This document shows positions 1 through 8,498 of a stretch of DNA of 64,000 nucleotides, in pieces; the stretch's first letter is position 1; each line of letters opens with the position of its first letter. A model generated the notes under the pieces. It was not told the DNA's origin, did not search any database, and saw only the letters and a list, made by a program, of their open reading frames with translations. Both the position numbers and the translations under genes were made by a program. This DNA is from Collinsella sp. zg1085 (GTDB lineage: Bacteria > Actinomycetota > Coriobacteriia > Coriobacteriales > Coriobacteriaceae): NCBI RefSeq assembly GCF_018889955.1, contig NZ_CP076545.1:310001-374000 (forward strand), in the 5' to 3' direction.

Positions 1-401
1 CGTCTTACGAGAACGCTACCAAGCTGAGCGATTTTGCGGGCGCTACCGTTCTTGGTCAAAAAGACACCATGCTTGATGATGTTATTGACGAGATTCCCGA
101 TGTTATTCACAAGACACCGGTTGATTCGGTGCCCACGGTATTTAGCAACCTCAAACAAGGTACCTGCGATGCGGTGACCTTCAATACCGAGAACGAGGCT
201 GGCTATATCAAGCAAAACCCCGACTTTGTTGCCGTTAAGTTTGCACCAGGTGAGGGTTTCAAAGAAGAAGTTCCCTGCAATGTTGGTATGAAAAAGGGTT
301 CAACGAAGCTGTTGGAAACCATTGACAAAACCTTGGCTGAACTGAAAGAGGATGAGCGTCAGAAGCTTTGGGATGCGGTTCTTGAGCGTCAGCCTGCCTA
401 A
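1..401 (+). CDS. amino-acid ABC transporter substrate-binding protein (C-terminal part)
   Basis: The reading frame is open from base 3 to the TAA at 399-401, so the gene begins upstream of the window; about 133 residues are present. This is the C-terminal lobe of a type 2 periplasmic-binding-protein fold of the polar amino-acid family. It includes a segment of the type DAVTFNTENEAG, where solute-binding proteins of this family turn back to lobe 1, and ends in a helical stretch (LLETIDKTLAEL, then QKLWDAV). The role would be extracellular capture of an amino acid for the permease and ATPase that follow directly (12 bp to the permease). Signal peptide and ligand residues are off the window, so the substrate cannot be named. 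The internal ATG at 69 is not a start. Confidence 0.9.
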   Translation, partial: SYENATKLSDFAGATVLGQKDTMLDDVIDEIPDVIHKTPVDSVPTVFSNLKQGTCDAVTFNTENEAGYIKQNPDFVAVKFAPGEGFKEEVPCNVGMKKGSTKLLETIDKTLAELKEDERQKLWDAVLERQPA

Positions 402-413
402 GGGGGCTACCCT

Positions 414-1574
414 ATGAGTTATTTCTCGCGCCTTGCCACCTTTGTGCGGGCGAATCATCGCTACGTCTATTTGGGCACGAGCGTTATTGCAGCTCTAGGT
501 CTTGCGTCAGCACAAGAGTTGGCAACGTCGTCGAGTTTTTTGTATCCCACAGGCATCGTTCAAGATGTCCTGTGGGGCTTTCTTTGGGCATGGCTGGCGC
601 TTGCGGCGGCAGCACTTGCTTCAAAGATTGTTTTGCGTGCGCGCTACGCTGAAACATCGCTGTTTTCGGGCGCAAGTAAGCGCGGCATTCCCGCTGCAGC
701 TCTTAGGTGGGGCTCTTATCTCATTGTGCTGATTACCTGCCTTTTTATAGTTGACCGCTATGTGGTGGGAACGTATGACTTTGCTATGGCAAGTATTGCG
801 CTCGACTCTAATCCGCCTGATTTTTTGTCCGGTCTTATTTACATGACCTATAAGAGCTGGCCACTGTTGCTGAGCGGTATTGGCACCACAATTGCCCTAG
901 CATTTTTTGGCACCATTATTGCCTTTTTCTTGGGGCTTATCTTGGTCTTTGTATATCTACAGCAGTTTGACCGTGTCGATAACGACTTTGTCCGCTTTGT
1001 GAAAACAATTGGTCGCGGCTTTGCAAGGCTTTACAGCACTATCGTGCGCGGCACACCCATGATGGTGCAGGCACTGCTTATTTATGCGGCGGGTTTTGTG
1101 GTTGTTCGCGGCTTTGGGCTCAACACGGCAGAAGCAAATGCGGTTTGGAGCCAATTTAGCGCGGGCTTGGTTACAATTTCGCTCAACTCCACCGCCTACC
1201 TTATGGAGGTACTGCGCGGTGGTATCGAGGCGGTAGACCCAGGTCAGGCTGAGGCTGCGCGTTCGCTTGGCCTTTCTCAGTGGCAAGCTATGAGGCGCGT
1301 TGTATTTCCGCAGGGCATAAAGCACGCAATTCCCGCGCTAACAAACGAAATCATCATCAATATCAAAGACTCGTCGGTTCTCTCCGCGATTGGTGTCTTT
1401 GACCTGTACTTTGCAACAACCACTATCGCTGGTCTGTATTACCGTCAGATGGAAGTGTATGTAGTTGCCATGGCTATCTATCTGGTTCTGACACTTATTG
1501 CTGGTCGTATGCTTGAAGCCTTGGGGCGCAAGCTCGGTGCTTCCGAATCCAAGACTTTTCTCAGCTCAAATTAA
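414..1574 (+). CDS. polar amino-acid ABC transporter permease (HisM/GlnP type)
   Basis: 386 residues. The start ATG follows an AAGGGGGC ribosome site in the 12-bp gap after the binding protein. The N-terminal third has extra membrane segments (around residues 17-35, 50-70 and 95-115). The C-terminal half is the classical permease domain, beginning around residue 150 (LLLSGIGTTIALAFFGT). It carries the TIVRGTPMMVQ stretch and the EAA coupling loop EAARSLGLSQWQAMRRVVFPQ (split here only in description), which docks on the ATPase. Family knowledge: it forms the membrane channel of an amino-acid importer. It is longer than the usual 220-250 residues because of the N-terminal membrane extension, a form common in Gram-positive bacteria. 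It is the middle gene of a three-gene operon. Confidence 0.9.
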   Translation: MSYFSRLATFVRANHRYVYLGTSVIAALGLASAQELATSSSFLYPTGIVQDVLWGFLWAWLALAAAALASKIVLRARYAETSLFSGASKRGIPAAALRWGSYLIVLITCLFIVDRYVVGTYDFAMASIALDSNPPDFLSGLIYMTYKSWPLLLSGIGTTIALAFFGTIIAFFLGLILVFVYLQQFDRVDNDFVRFVKTIGRGFARLYSTIVRGTPMMVQALLIYAAGFVVVRGFGLNTAEANAVWSQFSAGLVTISLNSTAYLMEVLRGGIEAVDPGQAEAARSLGLSQWQAMRRVVFPQGIKHAIPALTNEIIINIKDSSVLSAIGVFDLYFATTTIAGLYYRQMEVYVVAMAIYLVLTLIAGRMLEALGRKLGASESKTFLSSN

Positions 1575-1586
1575 GGAGGCAGGCAT

Positions 1587-2402
1587 ATGACACATACTAC
1601 TCCTGCTGATACGGTTGCTCACACAACAGATGAGACACAGGGTTTTGGTGCCAAGGCTTACCTCGGCGATGTTTTAATTGCTGTTGAGGGGCTACGCAAG
1701 AGCTTTGGCGAGCTTGAGGTGCTTAAAGGCATCAATCTCACAGTTGCAAAAGGTGAGGTTGTTACCCTTATTGGCGCTTCTGGCTCAGGCAAATCAACCT
1801 TGCTGCGCTGCTTAAATTTGCTCGAAGAACCAGATGAGGGCAATGTCTGGTTTCAGGGCAATAATCTCACCGATTCGCGCTGCGATGTAAACGCGCTTCG
1901 TCAACACATCGGCATGGTATTTCAGGGCTTCAATCTGTTTAATAATATGGACGTGCTTGCAAATTGCACGTTGGCTCCTGTGTTGCTAAAAAAGGCAAGC
2001 AACGATGAGGCTGAAGCGCTGGCAATGAAGCATCTTACAAGTGTTGGCTTGGCTGACTTTGCGCATGCCGATGTGAGCCGATTGTCGGGTGGACAAAAGC
2101 AGCGGGTAGCTATTGCGCGTGCATTGTGTATGGACCCAGAAATTATGCTGTTTGACGAGCCCACGAGCGCGCTTGACCCTGAGATTGTGGGCGAGGTGCT
2201 TGATGTTATGAAAAGCCTTGCGCACGATGGTATGACCATGATGGTGGTAACGCACGAGATGGACTTTGCACGCACGGTTAGTGACCGCGTGGTGTTTATG
2301 GACCAAGGGGTTATCTGTGAAGAGGGTAGCCCTGAGCAGATTTTTGGCAACCCAACACATGCTCGTACGCGCGAGTTTTTGGCACGCTACCTTGAGGCAT
2401 AA
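1587..2402 (+). CDS. polar amino-acid ABC transporter ATP-binding protein
   Basis: 271 residues, 12 bp after the permease behind a strong AAGGAGG site. It shows Walker [11 protein letters not shown]-loop MVFQGFNLF, signature LSGGQKQ, Walker [15 protein letters not shown] and the switch histidine in VVTHEMDFA. This is the complete pattern of a GlnQ/HisP-type ATPase that energises import of an amino acid. About 30 residues precede the usual GlnQ start; they are polar and may be a genuine extension, since the ribosome site supports the ATG at 1587. It is the last gene of the operon, with a 13-bp perfect hairpin about 100 bp downstream. Confidence 0.93.
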   Translation: MTHTTPADTVAHTTDETQGFGAKAYLGDVLIAVEGLRKSFGELEVLKGINLTVAKGEVVTLIGASGSGKSTLLRCLNLLEEPDEGNVWFQGNNLTDSRCDVNALRQHIGMVFQGFNLFNNMDVLANCTLAPVLLKKASNDEAEALAMKHLTSVGLADFAHADVSRLSGGQKQRVAIARALCMDPEIMLFDEPTSALDPEIVGEVLDVMKSLAHDGMTMMVVTHEMDFARTVSDRVVFMDQGVICEEGSPEQIFGNPTHARTREFLARYLEA

Positions 2403-2498
2403 TAGGTTTTACGGTAGAGCCTGTTGCGCTTTGTGCTTGCTGTATTCGTGTTTATAGAGTGGCAGCAAGGTATATGAGAAGAGGCTGCTTCGCATGGA

Positions 2499-2532
2499 GG
2501 TGGGGTATCGGTGCCGGAGCCGATACCCCACC
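2499..2532 (+). terminator. 13-bp perfect hairpin after the amino-acid ABC operon
   Basis: GGTGGGGTATCGG (2499-2511) pairs perfectly with 2520-2532 around an 8-base loop. The tail GTTTGTAT is only weakly T-rich. It sits between the ABC operon and the start codon of the M20 peptidase, so it is probably a transcription terminator, possibly an attenuator. Its presence inside the longest ORF argues against the upstream ATG at 2494 as a start. Confidence 0.6.
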
Positions 2533-2556
2533 GTTTGTATAGGGGAGCGTGATGGT

Positions 2557-4134
2557 ATGAAGAAGGTATCAGCTGCATTAAGGTCTGAGCTTGGACAGGG
2601 AAGCGAATCAAATGCGCTTGTATCTGATGACAAGTCAAATGTTCCGGCTGGTAGTGCAGTGGCTGAGCTACCGTCTTGCTGTGGTGCCAGCGCAGGGGGC
2701 GAGGCGCAGCCTGGGCTTGGTGTTACGCAATTTTTTGCTCACGAAGATGATTATCCTGAGCTGGACGAAGCAGCCATATCGGCGCGCCTTGGTGCGGTGA
2801 TTGCGGTGCCTAGCATCAGCACGACGGACGCGCGTCAAACTAATCGTGCGGCCTTTGAGGAGCTTCATACCTTGTTGCGCCATCAGTGGTCTCGTGTTTT
2901 TGCTGCTGCAGAGCTTATACAACAGGATTTATCCCTGCTTCTGCTTATTCCCGGCTCTGACCCTACACTTGACCCTATCATGATGATGGCGCACCTCGAT
3001 GTAGTGCCTATAGTACCTGGTACTGAAGTCGATTGGACTCATGCACCCTTTTCGGGTTATGTCGATGAGACCTTTATTTGGGGTCGTGGTGCAATTGACA
3101 TGAAAAGCCAGCTTACAGGCATGTTTGAAGCTGTTGATTTTGTCTTGTCTCAAGGTGTTGAGCTGCGTCGAGGTCTTATACTCGCCTGCGGGCAGGACGA
3201 AGAAACGCTTCAGCAGGGTTCAAAAGCACTTGCTGCGGAGCTTGAGCAGCGTGGTATTCACCCAGCGTTTTTGCTCGATGAGGGCGACTATCGTATCGTT
3301 GACGGCGCAGTTTATGGGGCACCGGGCATGCACCTGATGCATGCCGCGCTTGCCGAAAAGGGCTATGCCGATGTAATACTCACGGCTAAAAGTTCGGGTG
3401 GTCATTCGTCAAATCCCTATGGTGGCTCCTCGCTTGAGGTCTTGGCACACGCAATTAGTCGTATCGCTAATCTTACATGGCCGGTTACTCTAACACCGCT
3501 TACGCAAGCAATGCTCCTTCGCTTGCTGCCTGAACTGTATGAAGGTCCGCTGGTAGAGATGGGTATTAACTCGGCAGATGAGCTTGTGACCCAAGCAGAT
3601 GAGATTGCCAAGGCTTGTCTTGGTCACCCTGAGCTTTATCCCTTAGTTACTACAACTTGTGCGCCTACCATGATTGAGGGCGGTTCAACGGGGGCTAATG
3701 TGCTCCCACAAGATATGTGGGCAAATATCAATTTTCGGACGCTTGCTGGTACAACAGCACAGGACGTGCTCGCACGTTGTCAGGCCGCAATCGCGGATTT
3801 GCCGGTTACGGCGACACTAGGTCCTGGTGCTACCGACCCTAGTCCTGCTGACGCTCTGCCCAGTTTTGGCTTTGATGCTATCGCGCATGTTGCAGCACGC
3901 TATTTCCAAGAGCAACAAAACCCCATCACGCTTGTGCCAAGTACGGTGATTGGTGCTACCGACGCTGCAAGTTATAGCAAAATTTGTTCTGAGTGTATTC
4001 GCTTTTCTGCCTTTACGGTGGATGATGCTGAGTCTCAGCGGGGCGTCCATGGCACCGATGAGCGCATCAGCCGCCGCGCCTATCTGCAGGGAATCCGTTT
4101 TTACATTCGTTTGATTACCGAAGTTGCTGCCTAG
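2557..4134 (+). CDS. M20 family metallopeptidase (carboxypeptidase/dipeptidase type)
   Basis: 525 residues from the ATG at 2557, preceded by AGGGGAG at 2541-2547; an earlier in-frame ATG at 2494 lies across a hairpin and has no ribosome site. Metal-ligand motifs of the M20 family are all visible: AHLDVVP (around residue 146), the bridging aspartate in GRGAIDMK, the catalytic and ligand glutamates in GQDEET, a later acidic ligand in LDEGDYRI, the dimer-domain histidine in GGHSSNP, and the C-terminal ligand histidine in GVHGTDERI. The family hydrolyses terminal peptide or N-acyl amino-acid bonds with two zinc ions. The closest architecture is the carboxypeptidase S/PM20D1 branch. The first 60 residues are polar and lack a signal peptide, so it acts in the cytoplasm. 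The substrate is unknown. Confidence 0.88.
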   Translation: MKKVSAALRSELGQGSESNALVSDDKSNVPAGSAVAELPSCCGASAGGEAQPGLGVTQFFAHEDDYPELDEAAISARLGAVIAVPSISTTDARQTNRAAFEELHTLLRHQWSRVFAAAELIQQDLSLLLLIPGSDPTLDPIMMMAHLDVVPIVPGTEVDWTHAPFSGYVDETFIWGRGAIDMKSQLTGMFEAVDFVLSQGVELRRGLILACGQDEETLQQGSKALAAELEQRGIHPAFLLDEGDYRIVDGAVYGAPGMHLMHAALAEKGYADVILTAKSSGGHSSNPYGGSSLEVLAHAISRIANLTWPVTLTPLTQAMLLRLLPELYEGPLVEMGINSADELVTQADEIAKACLGHPELYPLVTTTCAPTMIEGGSTGANVLPQDMWANINFRTLAGTTAQDVLARCQAAIADLPVTATLGPGATDPSPADALPSFGFDAIAHVAARYFQEQQNPITLVPSTVIGATDAASYSKICSECIRFSAFTVDDAESQRGVHGTDERISRRAYLQGIRFYIRLITEVAA

Positions 4135-4304
4135 CTAGATTTCGCTGTAGCTTCTTTGGGCGTGCGCTGTATGTAGGCTCGCCTTATTTGAAGTGAGCGC
4201 GGGTATGGTATGCTTAAACGTCTAAAAACGTTTGCTTGGGGTATAGGGTTTAAGCAGGAGTTGGTTTTAGGCACCTCTCGCACCGGATACACAAAGGAGT
4301 TCGC

Positions 4305-4331
4305 ATGTCCTTTACGCTCGATAAGCTCTAG
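4305..4331 (+). CDS. 8-codon leader ORF upstream of prfA, ending in UAG
   Basis: An AAAGGAG site at 4293-4299 precedes ATG at 4305 by five bases, and the frame (M S F T L D K L) stops at TAG 4329-4331. A small hairpin (GGGCACC/GGTGCTC type, about 4340-4355) and then the prfA ribosome site follow. The ribosome site is as good as that of any gene nearby, so translation is likely. UAG is read only by release factor 1 among the two bacterial factors, which suggests an autoregulatory leader (inference). The alternative is a remnant of the start of a lost gene; the peptide resembles the first residues of some PrmC proteins, which normally neighbour prfA. Confidence 0.4.
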   Translation: MSFTLDKL

Positions 4332-4390
4332 CTCTGCGGGGGCACCGTGGTGCTCATATGCAATGCCCTCTATCGATTGAAAGGATTATC

Positions 4391-5461
4391 ATGCGCGACA
4401 AGCTTGAAAAACTTATTGAGGCTTATGCCGAGCTCGAAAAGAAACTCTCCGATCCTGCAGTTGTAGCCGATCAAAAAGAATATATGCGTCTTGCAAAAGA
4501 GCATGCACATCAATCTGAATTGGTTGCACGTGCCCGCGAATATGTGCAGGCGCTCGATGATATTGATGCTGCAAAAGAGATGCTCCATGAGACGAGCGAT
4601 GCTGACGAAAAGGAGATGTTGCAGGAGGAGATAAGCTCAAACGAGGCAAAACTGCCCCAGCTTGAGGAAGATATCAAGTTCATGCTTATCCCCGGCGACC
4701 CCAACGACGAGAAGAATACGATTGTTGAGATTCGTTCTGCTGCAGGTGGTGATGAGGCGGCTATTTTTGCCGGCGACCTCTTTAAGATGTATCAGCGTTT
4801 TTGCGAAATGCATAAGTGGAAAATCACCGTACTCGATTCAAGTCCTAGCGAGGTAGGCGGCTTCAAAAGTATTGAGTTTAAGGTTGAGGGCGACAAAGTA
4901 TATTCGGTTATGAAGTACGAAAGCGGCGTGCACCGAGTACAGCGTGTTCCCAAGACTGAGAGTCAAGGGCGCATTCAAACCTCAACAGCAACCGTGGCAG
5001 TGCTTCCCGAGGCAGAAGAAATTGACATTCAGATTGACCAGGGTGACCTGCGTATTGATACCTATTGCGCCTCAGGTCCTGGCGGTCAGTGCGTAAATAC
5101 CACGTATTCGGCGGTGCGCATTACACATCTGCCTACCAACACGGTAGTGCAGTCGCAGGAGCAGCGCAGTCAGATTCAAAACCGCGAGGTGTGCATGCAG
5201 ATGTTGCGTGCGCGTTTGTATGAGATGGAGTTGGAGCGTCAGCAGGCAGAGTTGGGTGCAGAGCGCCAGAGCCAGATTGGTCACGGTAACCGTTCGGAGA
5301 AGATTCGCACCTACAACCAGCCGCAAGATCGCGTAACTGATCACCGCATTGGTTTTAATAGCACCTATAACAATGTGCTTTTGGGCGAGCAGCTGCCAAA
5401 TGTCATTGATGCCTTGGCGGCAGCTGACCGTGCGGAGAAACTTGCTCACGCAGTTGACTAA
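4391..5461 (+). CDS. prfA: peptide chain release factor 1
   Basis: 356 residues from ATG 4391 (site GAAAGGA); the longer frame from 4358 has no ribosome site and exceeds the family length. It terminates translation at UAA and UAG. The stop-codon-reading motif is PKT (in RVPKTESQG), which fits the PxT tripeptide of RF1 rather than the SPF of RF2. The peptidyl-hydrolysis motif GGQ is present (GPGGQCVNTT). The residue after GGQ is cysteine where most RF1 proteins have histidine. The N-terminal helical domain, the IVEIRSAAGGDEA stretch and the C-terminal RVTDHRIGF segment are typical. The usual partner prmC is not next to it; the gene is followed by the gene-free region R1. Confidence 0.97.
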   Translation: MRDKLEKLIEAYAELEKKLSDPAVVADQKEYMRLAKEHAHQSELVARAREYVQALDDIDAAKEMLHETSDADEKEMLQEEISSNEAKLPQLEEDIKFMLIPGDPNDEKNTIVEIRSAAGGDEAAIFAGDLFKMYQRFCEMHKWKITVLDSSPSEVGGFKSIEFKVEGDKVYSVMKYESGVHRVQRVPKTESQGRIQTSTATVAVLPEAEEIDIQIDQGDLRIDTYCASGPGGQCVNTTYSAVRITHLPTNTVVQSQEQRSQIQNREVCMQMLRARLYEMELERQQAELGAERQSQIGHGNRSEKIRTYNQPQDRVTDHRIGFNSTYNNVLLGEQLPNVIDALAAADRAEKLAHAVD

Positions 5462-5595
5462 GGCGGGTGTTGAGCTTACGTGCGAGCTGTCTCTGGCTTG
5501 TTGTTTGCGCATTAATCCGGGTGAATGAATTGCACGTTTGTTGGGTGGTATAGTTTTCACTTCGCCAACTTGATGATTGATTTGCAGGTTTACGA

Positions 5596-5659
5596 GGTGG
5601 CATAGTCTTTTCACGGGAACTGCGCTTCGCGAAAGTTCCCTTAGAAAAGCTATGCCACC
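5596..5659. repeat. R1 module 1: 64-bp hairpin
   Basis: GGTGGCATAG(T)CTTTTC (5596-5612) pairs with 5644-5659. Inside it GGGAACT (5615-5621) pairs with AGTTCCC (5634-5640) around GCGCTTCGCGAA. A degenerate direct copy of the left arm (GGGTGGTATAGTTTTCAC) lies about 50 bp upstream, giving two direct arms and one inverted arm. It is nearly identical to 14226-14289. Confidence 0.85.
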
Positions 5660-5743
5660 CTTATGTTGTGGCTCAGCTATTCCTAGTTCACAGGTCAGTT
5701 TGCTCCCACTTTGCAGACAGCTTTTCATTGCATTTCAGTGGGT

Positions 5744-5799
5744 CGAATGGTTGCATTCTTCGAATGTGCTCCGCAGAATTCTCCGAGTACAATCATTCG
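5744..5799. repeat. R1 module 2: hairpin with constant loop
   Basis: CGAATGGTTG (5744-5753) pairs with CAATCATTCG (5790-5799), with one G-T pair. The loop carries the block ATTCTTCGAATGTGCTCCGC followed by AGAATTCTCCGA. The same loop recurs in module 3 within a different stem. Confidence 0.75.
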
Positions 5800-6038
5800 T
5801 CCTTTTCTTAGAGTAAATGTCAAATACATATACAGCACTTAGCTCATCCCACACCCTGCTATGCGATAGCAGCACATTCCCACACCACGCTATGTATAAG
5901 CAGTGCGTATAAGATGAAGAAGTTTTTGTTGAAGATTTTACGCGGCAAAGGAATACACTCCTCAGGTAGACTGCACCACCCGACAAACTACCCAGTAACG
6001 TGGGTTCAGCAAAACTGTTGGTTTCTCAAGTTGAAATC

Positions 6039-6100
6039 GACCAAGGTATTGCATTCTACGAATGTGCTTCGCAGAATTCTCCGAACGCAATACCTTGGTC
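6039..6100. repeat. R1 module 3: hairpin with constant loop, different stem
   Basis: GACCAAGGTATTGC (6039-6052) and GCAATACCTTGGTC (6087-6100) form a perfect 14-bp stem. The loop is ATTCTACGAATGTGCTTCGC then AGAATTCTCCGAAC, matching module 2 of R2 except for one base. CGAA/TTCG inside it can form a further small stem. Confidence 0.8.
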
Positions 6101-6233
6101 TTACGTCTGTCCTTCGTGCTTGAGACAAACGAACATTCCAATAAAGCTGTGTCCCGAGAGCACTTCTCTGAAAAAAAGTTCATTTCTTTTCTATGTGGGC
6201 AGATTTCAAAACACCGCCGACTTAAATGAGCAA

Positions 6234-6399
6234 TTTTGACAGAAACGGGCAACCTGGCACTAAATTCTGACAAAAACGGGCAATGTGGCAATAAACCCCC
6301 TGCAGCAGGAAAAGATACACTTCATCTACCTACAGGTTTATAAAACAACAAATAACCCACGGGGGTTCTACACTGCCAAATTGCCCATTTCTGTCAAAA
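6234..6399. repeat. R1 module A: long-armed inverted repeat with doubled left arm
   Basis: The left arm begins TTTTGACAGAAACGGGCAA (6234-6259 in full). A second direct copy begins TGACAAAAACGGGCAATG (6268-6290). The inverted copy is at 6374-6399. The core holds ACCCCCTGCAGCAGG, CATCTACCTACAGG and AACCCACGGGGGTTCTACA. The two left arms compete for one right arm, so alternative folds are possible. Confidence 0.8.
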
Positions 6400-6596
6400 G
6401 AGAGTTGGACTAGCATCGCCCGCGCGATTTAAGGTCTTGAACAAACCCTAGTTACCGAGCAAGTGCGACGCAATCTCTAACATAAGTCACAGCTGAAGTC
6501 GCAACAACCGAGCTTAACTTGACACCCGCGTAATATTTCTGACCTATACATCAGCAGTATTGACTACCAAGATGCTCAATCAACACCTCTGACCAG

Positions 6597-6765
6597 CGCT
6601 TTGGCAAAAATGACTAATTTGACGCAAAAACCTGTCATTTTTGACGAATTTGACGTAAGTCGACAACTGTAGCTTTACTCACAGCTCATCTACCTGCAGT
6701 TTTGCAAATCAAATACTAACCCGCTGGGTTATAGAGAGTACAAATTCGTCATTTTTGACAAAGCG
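6597..6765. repeat. R1 module B: long-armed inverted repeat with core related to module A
   Basis: CGCTTTGGCAAAAATGACTA (start of arm 6597-6621) is inverted at 6741-6765 with two mismatches over 25. A second direct element TGACGAATTTGACG lies at 6642-6655. The core CATCTACCTGCAG ... CTAACCCGCTGGGTT (6687-6730) is recognisably related to that of module A although the arms differ. Confidence 0.75.
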
Positions 6766-6993
6766 ACAGGTGTAACTTATTGCAGTGGCAAGAGAGTCGG
6801 CACTCGATACGGCGAAATAGTGCTGCTGTCTCGCTTTGCGATGCAATGTCGGTACGCTACTCTAACATGCAGCAGCTCACTATTGGTGTGCTACAGTAAT
6901 GTTTCGGCTGACTGGGAAGCTGCAGGGATTCATGGAGCAAACAATGCTCCTACGAAATTGCGACAACTCTGAGGCTCTGGAAGTTAATTAATC

Positions 6994-7123
6994 TAGTGTA
7001 CGTATTTTTGCCCACATCCCAAGTATAGGGGGTCTGTACAAGTATGTTTTTCAGCATTTCCGCAGGAAAGACGCTTTACTTCAGTAGAGTGTACTTGACC
7101 CTTTGCAACAAATTCGTACACTA
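6994..7123. repeat. R1 module C: inverted repeat TAGTGTACG
   Basis: TAGTGTACGTATTTTTG (from 6994) is inverted at 7106-7123. The interior has TATAGGGGGTCTGTACA and GCAGGAAAGACGCTTTACT, both also present in R2. It has the same arm-core-arm layout as A and B, but core similarity is weaker. Confidence 0.65.
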
Positions 7124-7217
7124 AACGGATTTGCTTTACAGCGAAGGCAGAAACCTTAAGAGTCATACCTCGAGATGTGTAAACGAAGGCTTCAAACCTC
7201 GCCTACTTCAAAATCAA

Positions 7218-7306
7218 CCTGCTGGAAAACCCATTTGTCTGGTCAATGTATAGAGCCGTAGCCTCCCTAGGCTATAGCCTTCTGTGTCACCGTGTTTTCC
7301 AGCAGG
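7218..7306. repeat. R1-specific 13-bp inverted repeat with inner hairpin
   Basis: CCTGCTGGAAAAC (7218-7230) is perfectly inverted at 7294-7306, enclosing TAGCCT/AGGCTA (7259-7274). It lies 39 bp beyond the stop codon of the minus-strand TM2-like gene and may end its transcript. R2 has no counterpart. Confidence 0.6.
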
Positions 7307-7344
7307 CTAGAATCTTTAAGAGCAAAAAATAAATACTAAACTGC

Positions 7345-7770
7345 TTAGAAACTTGCTCCAACCATGTAATAGGCTGCAACGCACCACGCCACTGCAACGA
7401 TAATAAGAGCAGATAAGAGGATATAACGCAGACTTGTATTCTCTTCGCCGGCTTTCAGAAATTCGCTTGAAGCATTTGCAACGTATCCCATATTTGCATA
7501 CGCAAATGTTGCGCGTATGAGATTGACTGCGACAAAAGCAAGCAGAACCCAGCGTAGATACATCCATGGGATGAATTTGAAATAGAACGGTGTAAGCAAG
7601 GCAAGCACGGTAGATAGAAGCATACGCCCGCCAAGGTAAGCTGAGCTACCGCCAAAGCACCCTAAAAAGAGAGTGATGATTCCATACATATACCGAGACT
7701 TCTTGACAGTCTTTTGATTATGGTCTACAGCCTTAATGTTTGCCATAATCGATGAAGTATTCGTTGACAT
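7345..7770 (-). CDS. small TM2-domain-like membrane protein
   Basis: 141 residues; the start at 7770 is supported by AGAAGGGGG upstream on the minus strand. After a polar N-terminus of about 25 residues come hydrophobic segments at roughly 28-45, 50-70, 72-90 and 115-137. The FLGCFGGSSAYLGGR stretch resembles the FLG-G-H-FYLG signature of TM2 domains, although the histidine/phenylalanine part is altered. TM2 proteins are small membrane proteins of uncertain function. It stands alone between R1 and the ybaB promoter region. I cannot assign a role. Confidence 0.7.
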   Translation of the reverse strand: MSTNTSSIMANIKAVDHNQKTVKKSRYMYGIITLFLGCFGGSSAYLGGRMLLSTVLALLTPFYFKFIPWMYLRWVLLAFVAVNLIRATFAYANMGYVANASSEFLKAGEENTSLRYILLSALIIVAVAWCVAAYYMVGASF

Positions 7771-8144
7771 ATGAACCCCCTTCTGCAGAGCACATTTTGT
7801 TGGAAGTCAGCTGATAGACGAAAAAGACCTACTTCCCATGACTTCGCAAATCCTTAGTACAATTATTTATTATTTTTTTCTTAACATTTGACCCTATCGG
7901 TGAGCGGTATAAAAACCTTGGTAAACGGTATCTTTTATGAGCTAATTGTGTGTGAATGTATCAAACAAAATGAGGCAAAAGCGAGGAGTTATAAATTCAG
8001 CTCATCATGAGGGGTTGTAATATCCCTATATTACACCACAATCCCCGTTGCCCGCCTATCGTGGTACCATGCTAGTTACATGAATGCTGTACCAGCGTTC
8101 ACTCACGAGACATCAACGAGATACTTTTTGGCAAGGAGCGCCTT
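7771..8144. other. intergenic region with hairpin, upstream of ybaB
   Basis: A 374-bp divergent spacer between the TM2-like gene and ybaB. It contains an AT-rich tract (7860-7885) and a hairpin at 8011-8046, where TGTAATAT (8016-8023) pairs perfectly with ATATTACA and GGGGTTGT pairs with ACAATCCCC. A plausible promoter is TTTGAC (7886) followed 17 bp later by TAAAAA. No gene or known RNA is recognised; dnaX, the usual upstream neighbour of ybaB, is absent. Confidence 0.5.
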
Positions 8145-8462
8145 ATGGGCATGAACATGAATCAAATGATGCAGCAAGCTCGAAAAATGCAAGCACAGAT
8201 GGCAAAAGTTGAGGAAGAGCTTAAATCTACAACAGTAGATGCGTCAGCAGGCGGCGGTATGGTAAAAGTGGTCGTCAATGGTTCAATGCAGCTTGAATCT
8301 ATCACGATTGATCCAGAGGCCTTGGACCCATCTGACGTAGAGATGCTGCAAGATATGATTGTTGCCGCCGTAAATGAGGCGCAGCGCGGCATTGCAGAAA
8401 TTGCCAATCGCCAGATGAGCGCCGTGACCGGCGGTATCAATTTACCGGGCATGCCGTTTTAG
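8145..8462 (+). CDS. ybaB: YbaB/EbfC family nucleoid-associated protein
   Basis: 105 residues behind AAGGAG. The N-terminal helix MNQMMQQARKMQAQMAKVEEEL, the central VKVVVNGSMQLESITIDPE strand region and the ALDPSDVEMLQDMI segment are the family signature (length 100-110). The homodimer binds DNA and is nearly always encoded before recR, as here (36 bp gap). It is abundant and poorly understood functionally. It probably shares a transcript with recR and the cation efflux gene. Confidence 0.93.
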   Translation: MGMNMNQMMQQARKMQAQMAKVEEELKSTTVDASAGGGMVKVVVNGSMQLESITIDPEALDPSDVEMLQDMIVAAVNEAQRGIAEIANRQMSAVTGGINLPGMPF

Positions 8463-8498
8463 CGCCTACGGCCTAAGTGTTAGATACGCAACGTAGTT

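Larger units (their letters stand above)
5575..7135. repeat. R1: gene-free region of about 1.5 kb, first copy of a paired non-coding repeat
   Basis: No credible gene is present between prfA and the TM2-like gene. The stretch aligns in order with 14205-15735 (R2): the same hairpins, arms and conserved blocks occur in both, with variable DNA between. Six inverted-repeat modules are listed separately. Other blocks shared with R2 are CTCAGGTAGACTGCACCA (5962-5979), GTCCCGAGAGCACTT (6151-6165), CGCAACAACCGAGCTTAACT (6500-6519) and the hairpin GGAGCA-AACAA-TGCTCC (6935-6951). The region lies between convergent genes, as does R2. The function is unknown; candidates are a structured RNA, a protein-bound DNA array, or nested palindromic elements. 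Confidence 0.8.

Noticed and set aside
2494-2556. N-terminal extension of the M20 peptidase from ATG 2494
   Set aside because: It spans a strong terminator-like hairpin and has no ribosome site; ATG 2557 has one.
5962-6291. A minus-strand open frame in R1 whose start (MPHCPFLS) resembles one at 14665-14889 in R2, hinting at a conserved small protein
   Set aside because: The similarity comes from the repeat arms (GCCCGTTTCTGTCA). The R2 frame is cut by a stop within module 3, substitutions fall evenly over codon positions, and neither has a ribosome site.
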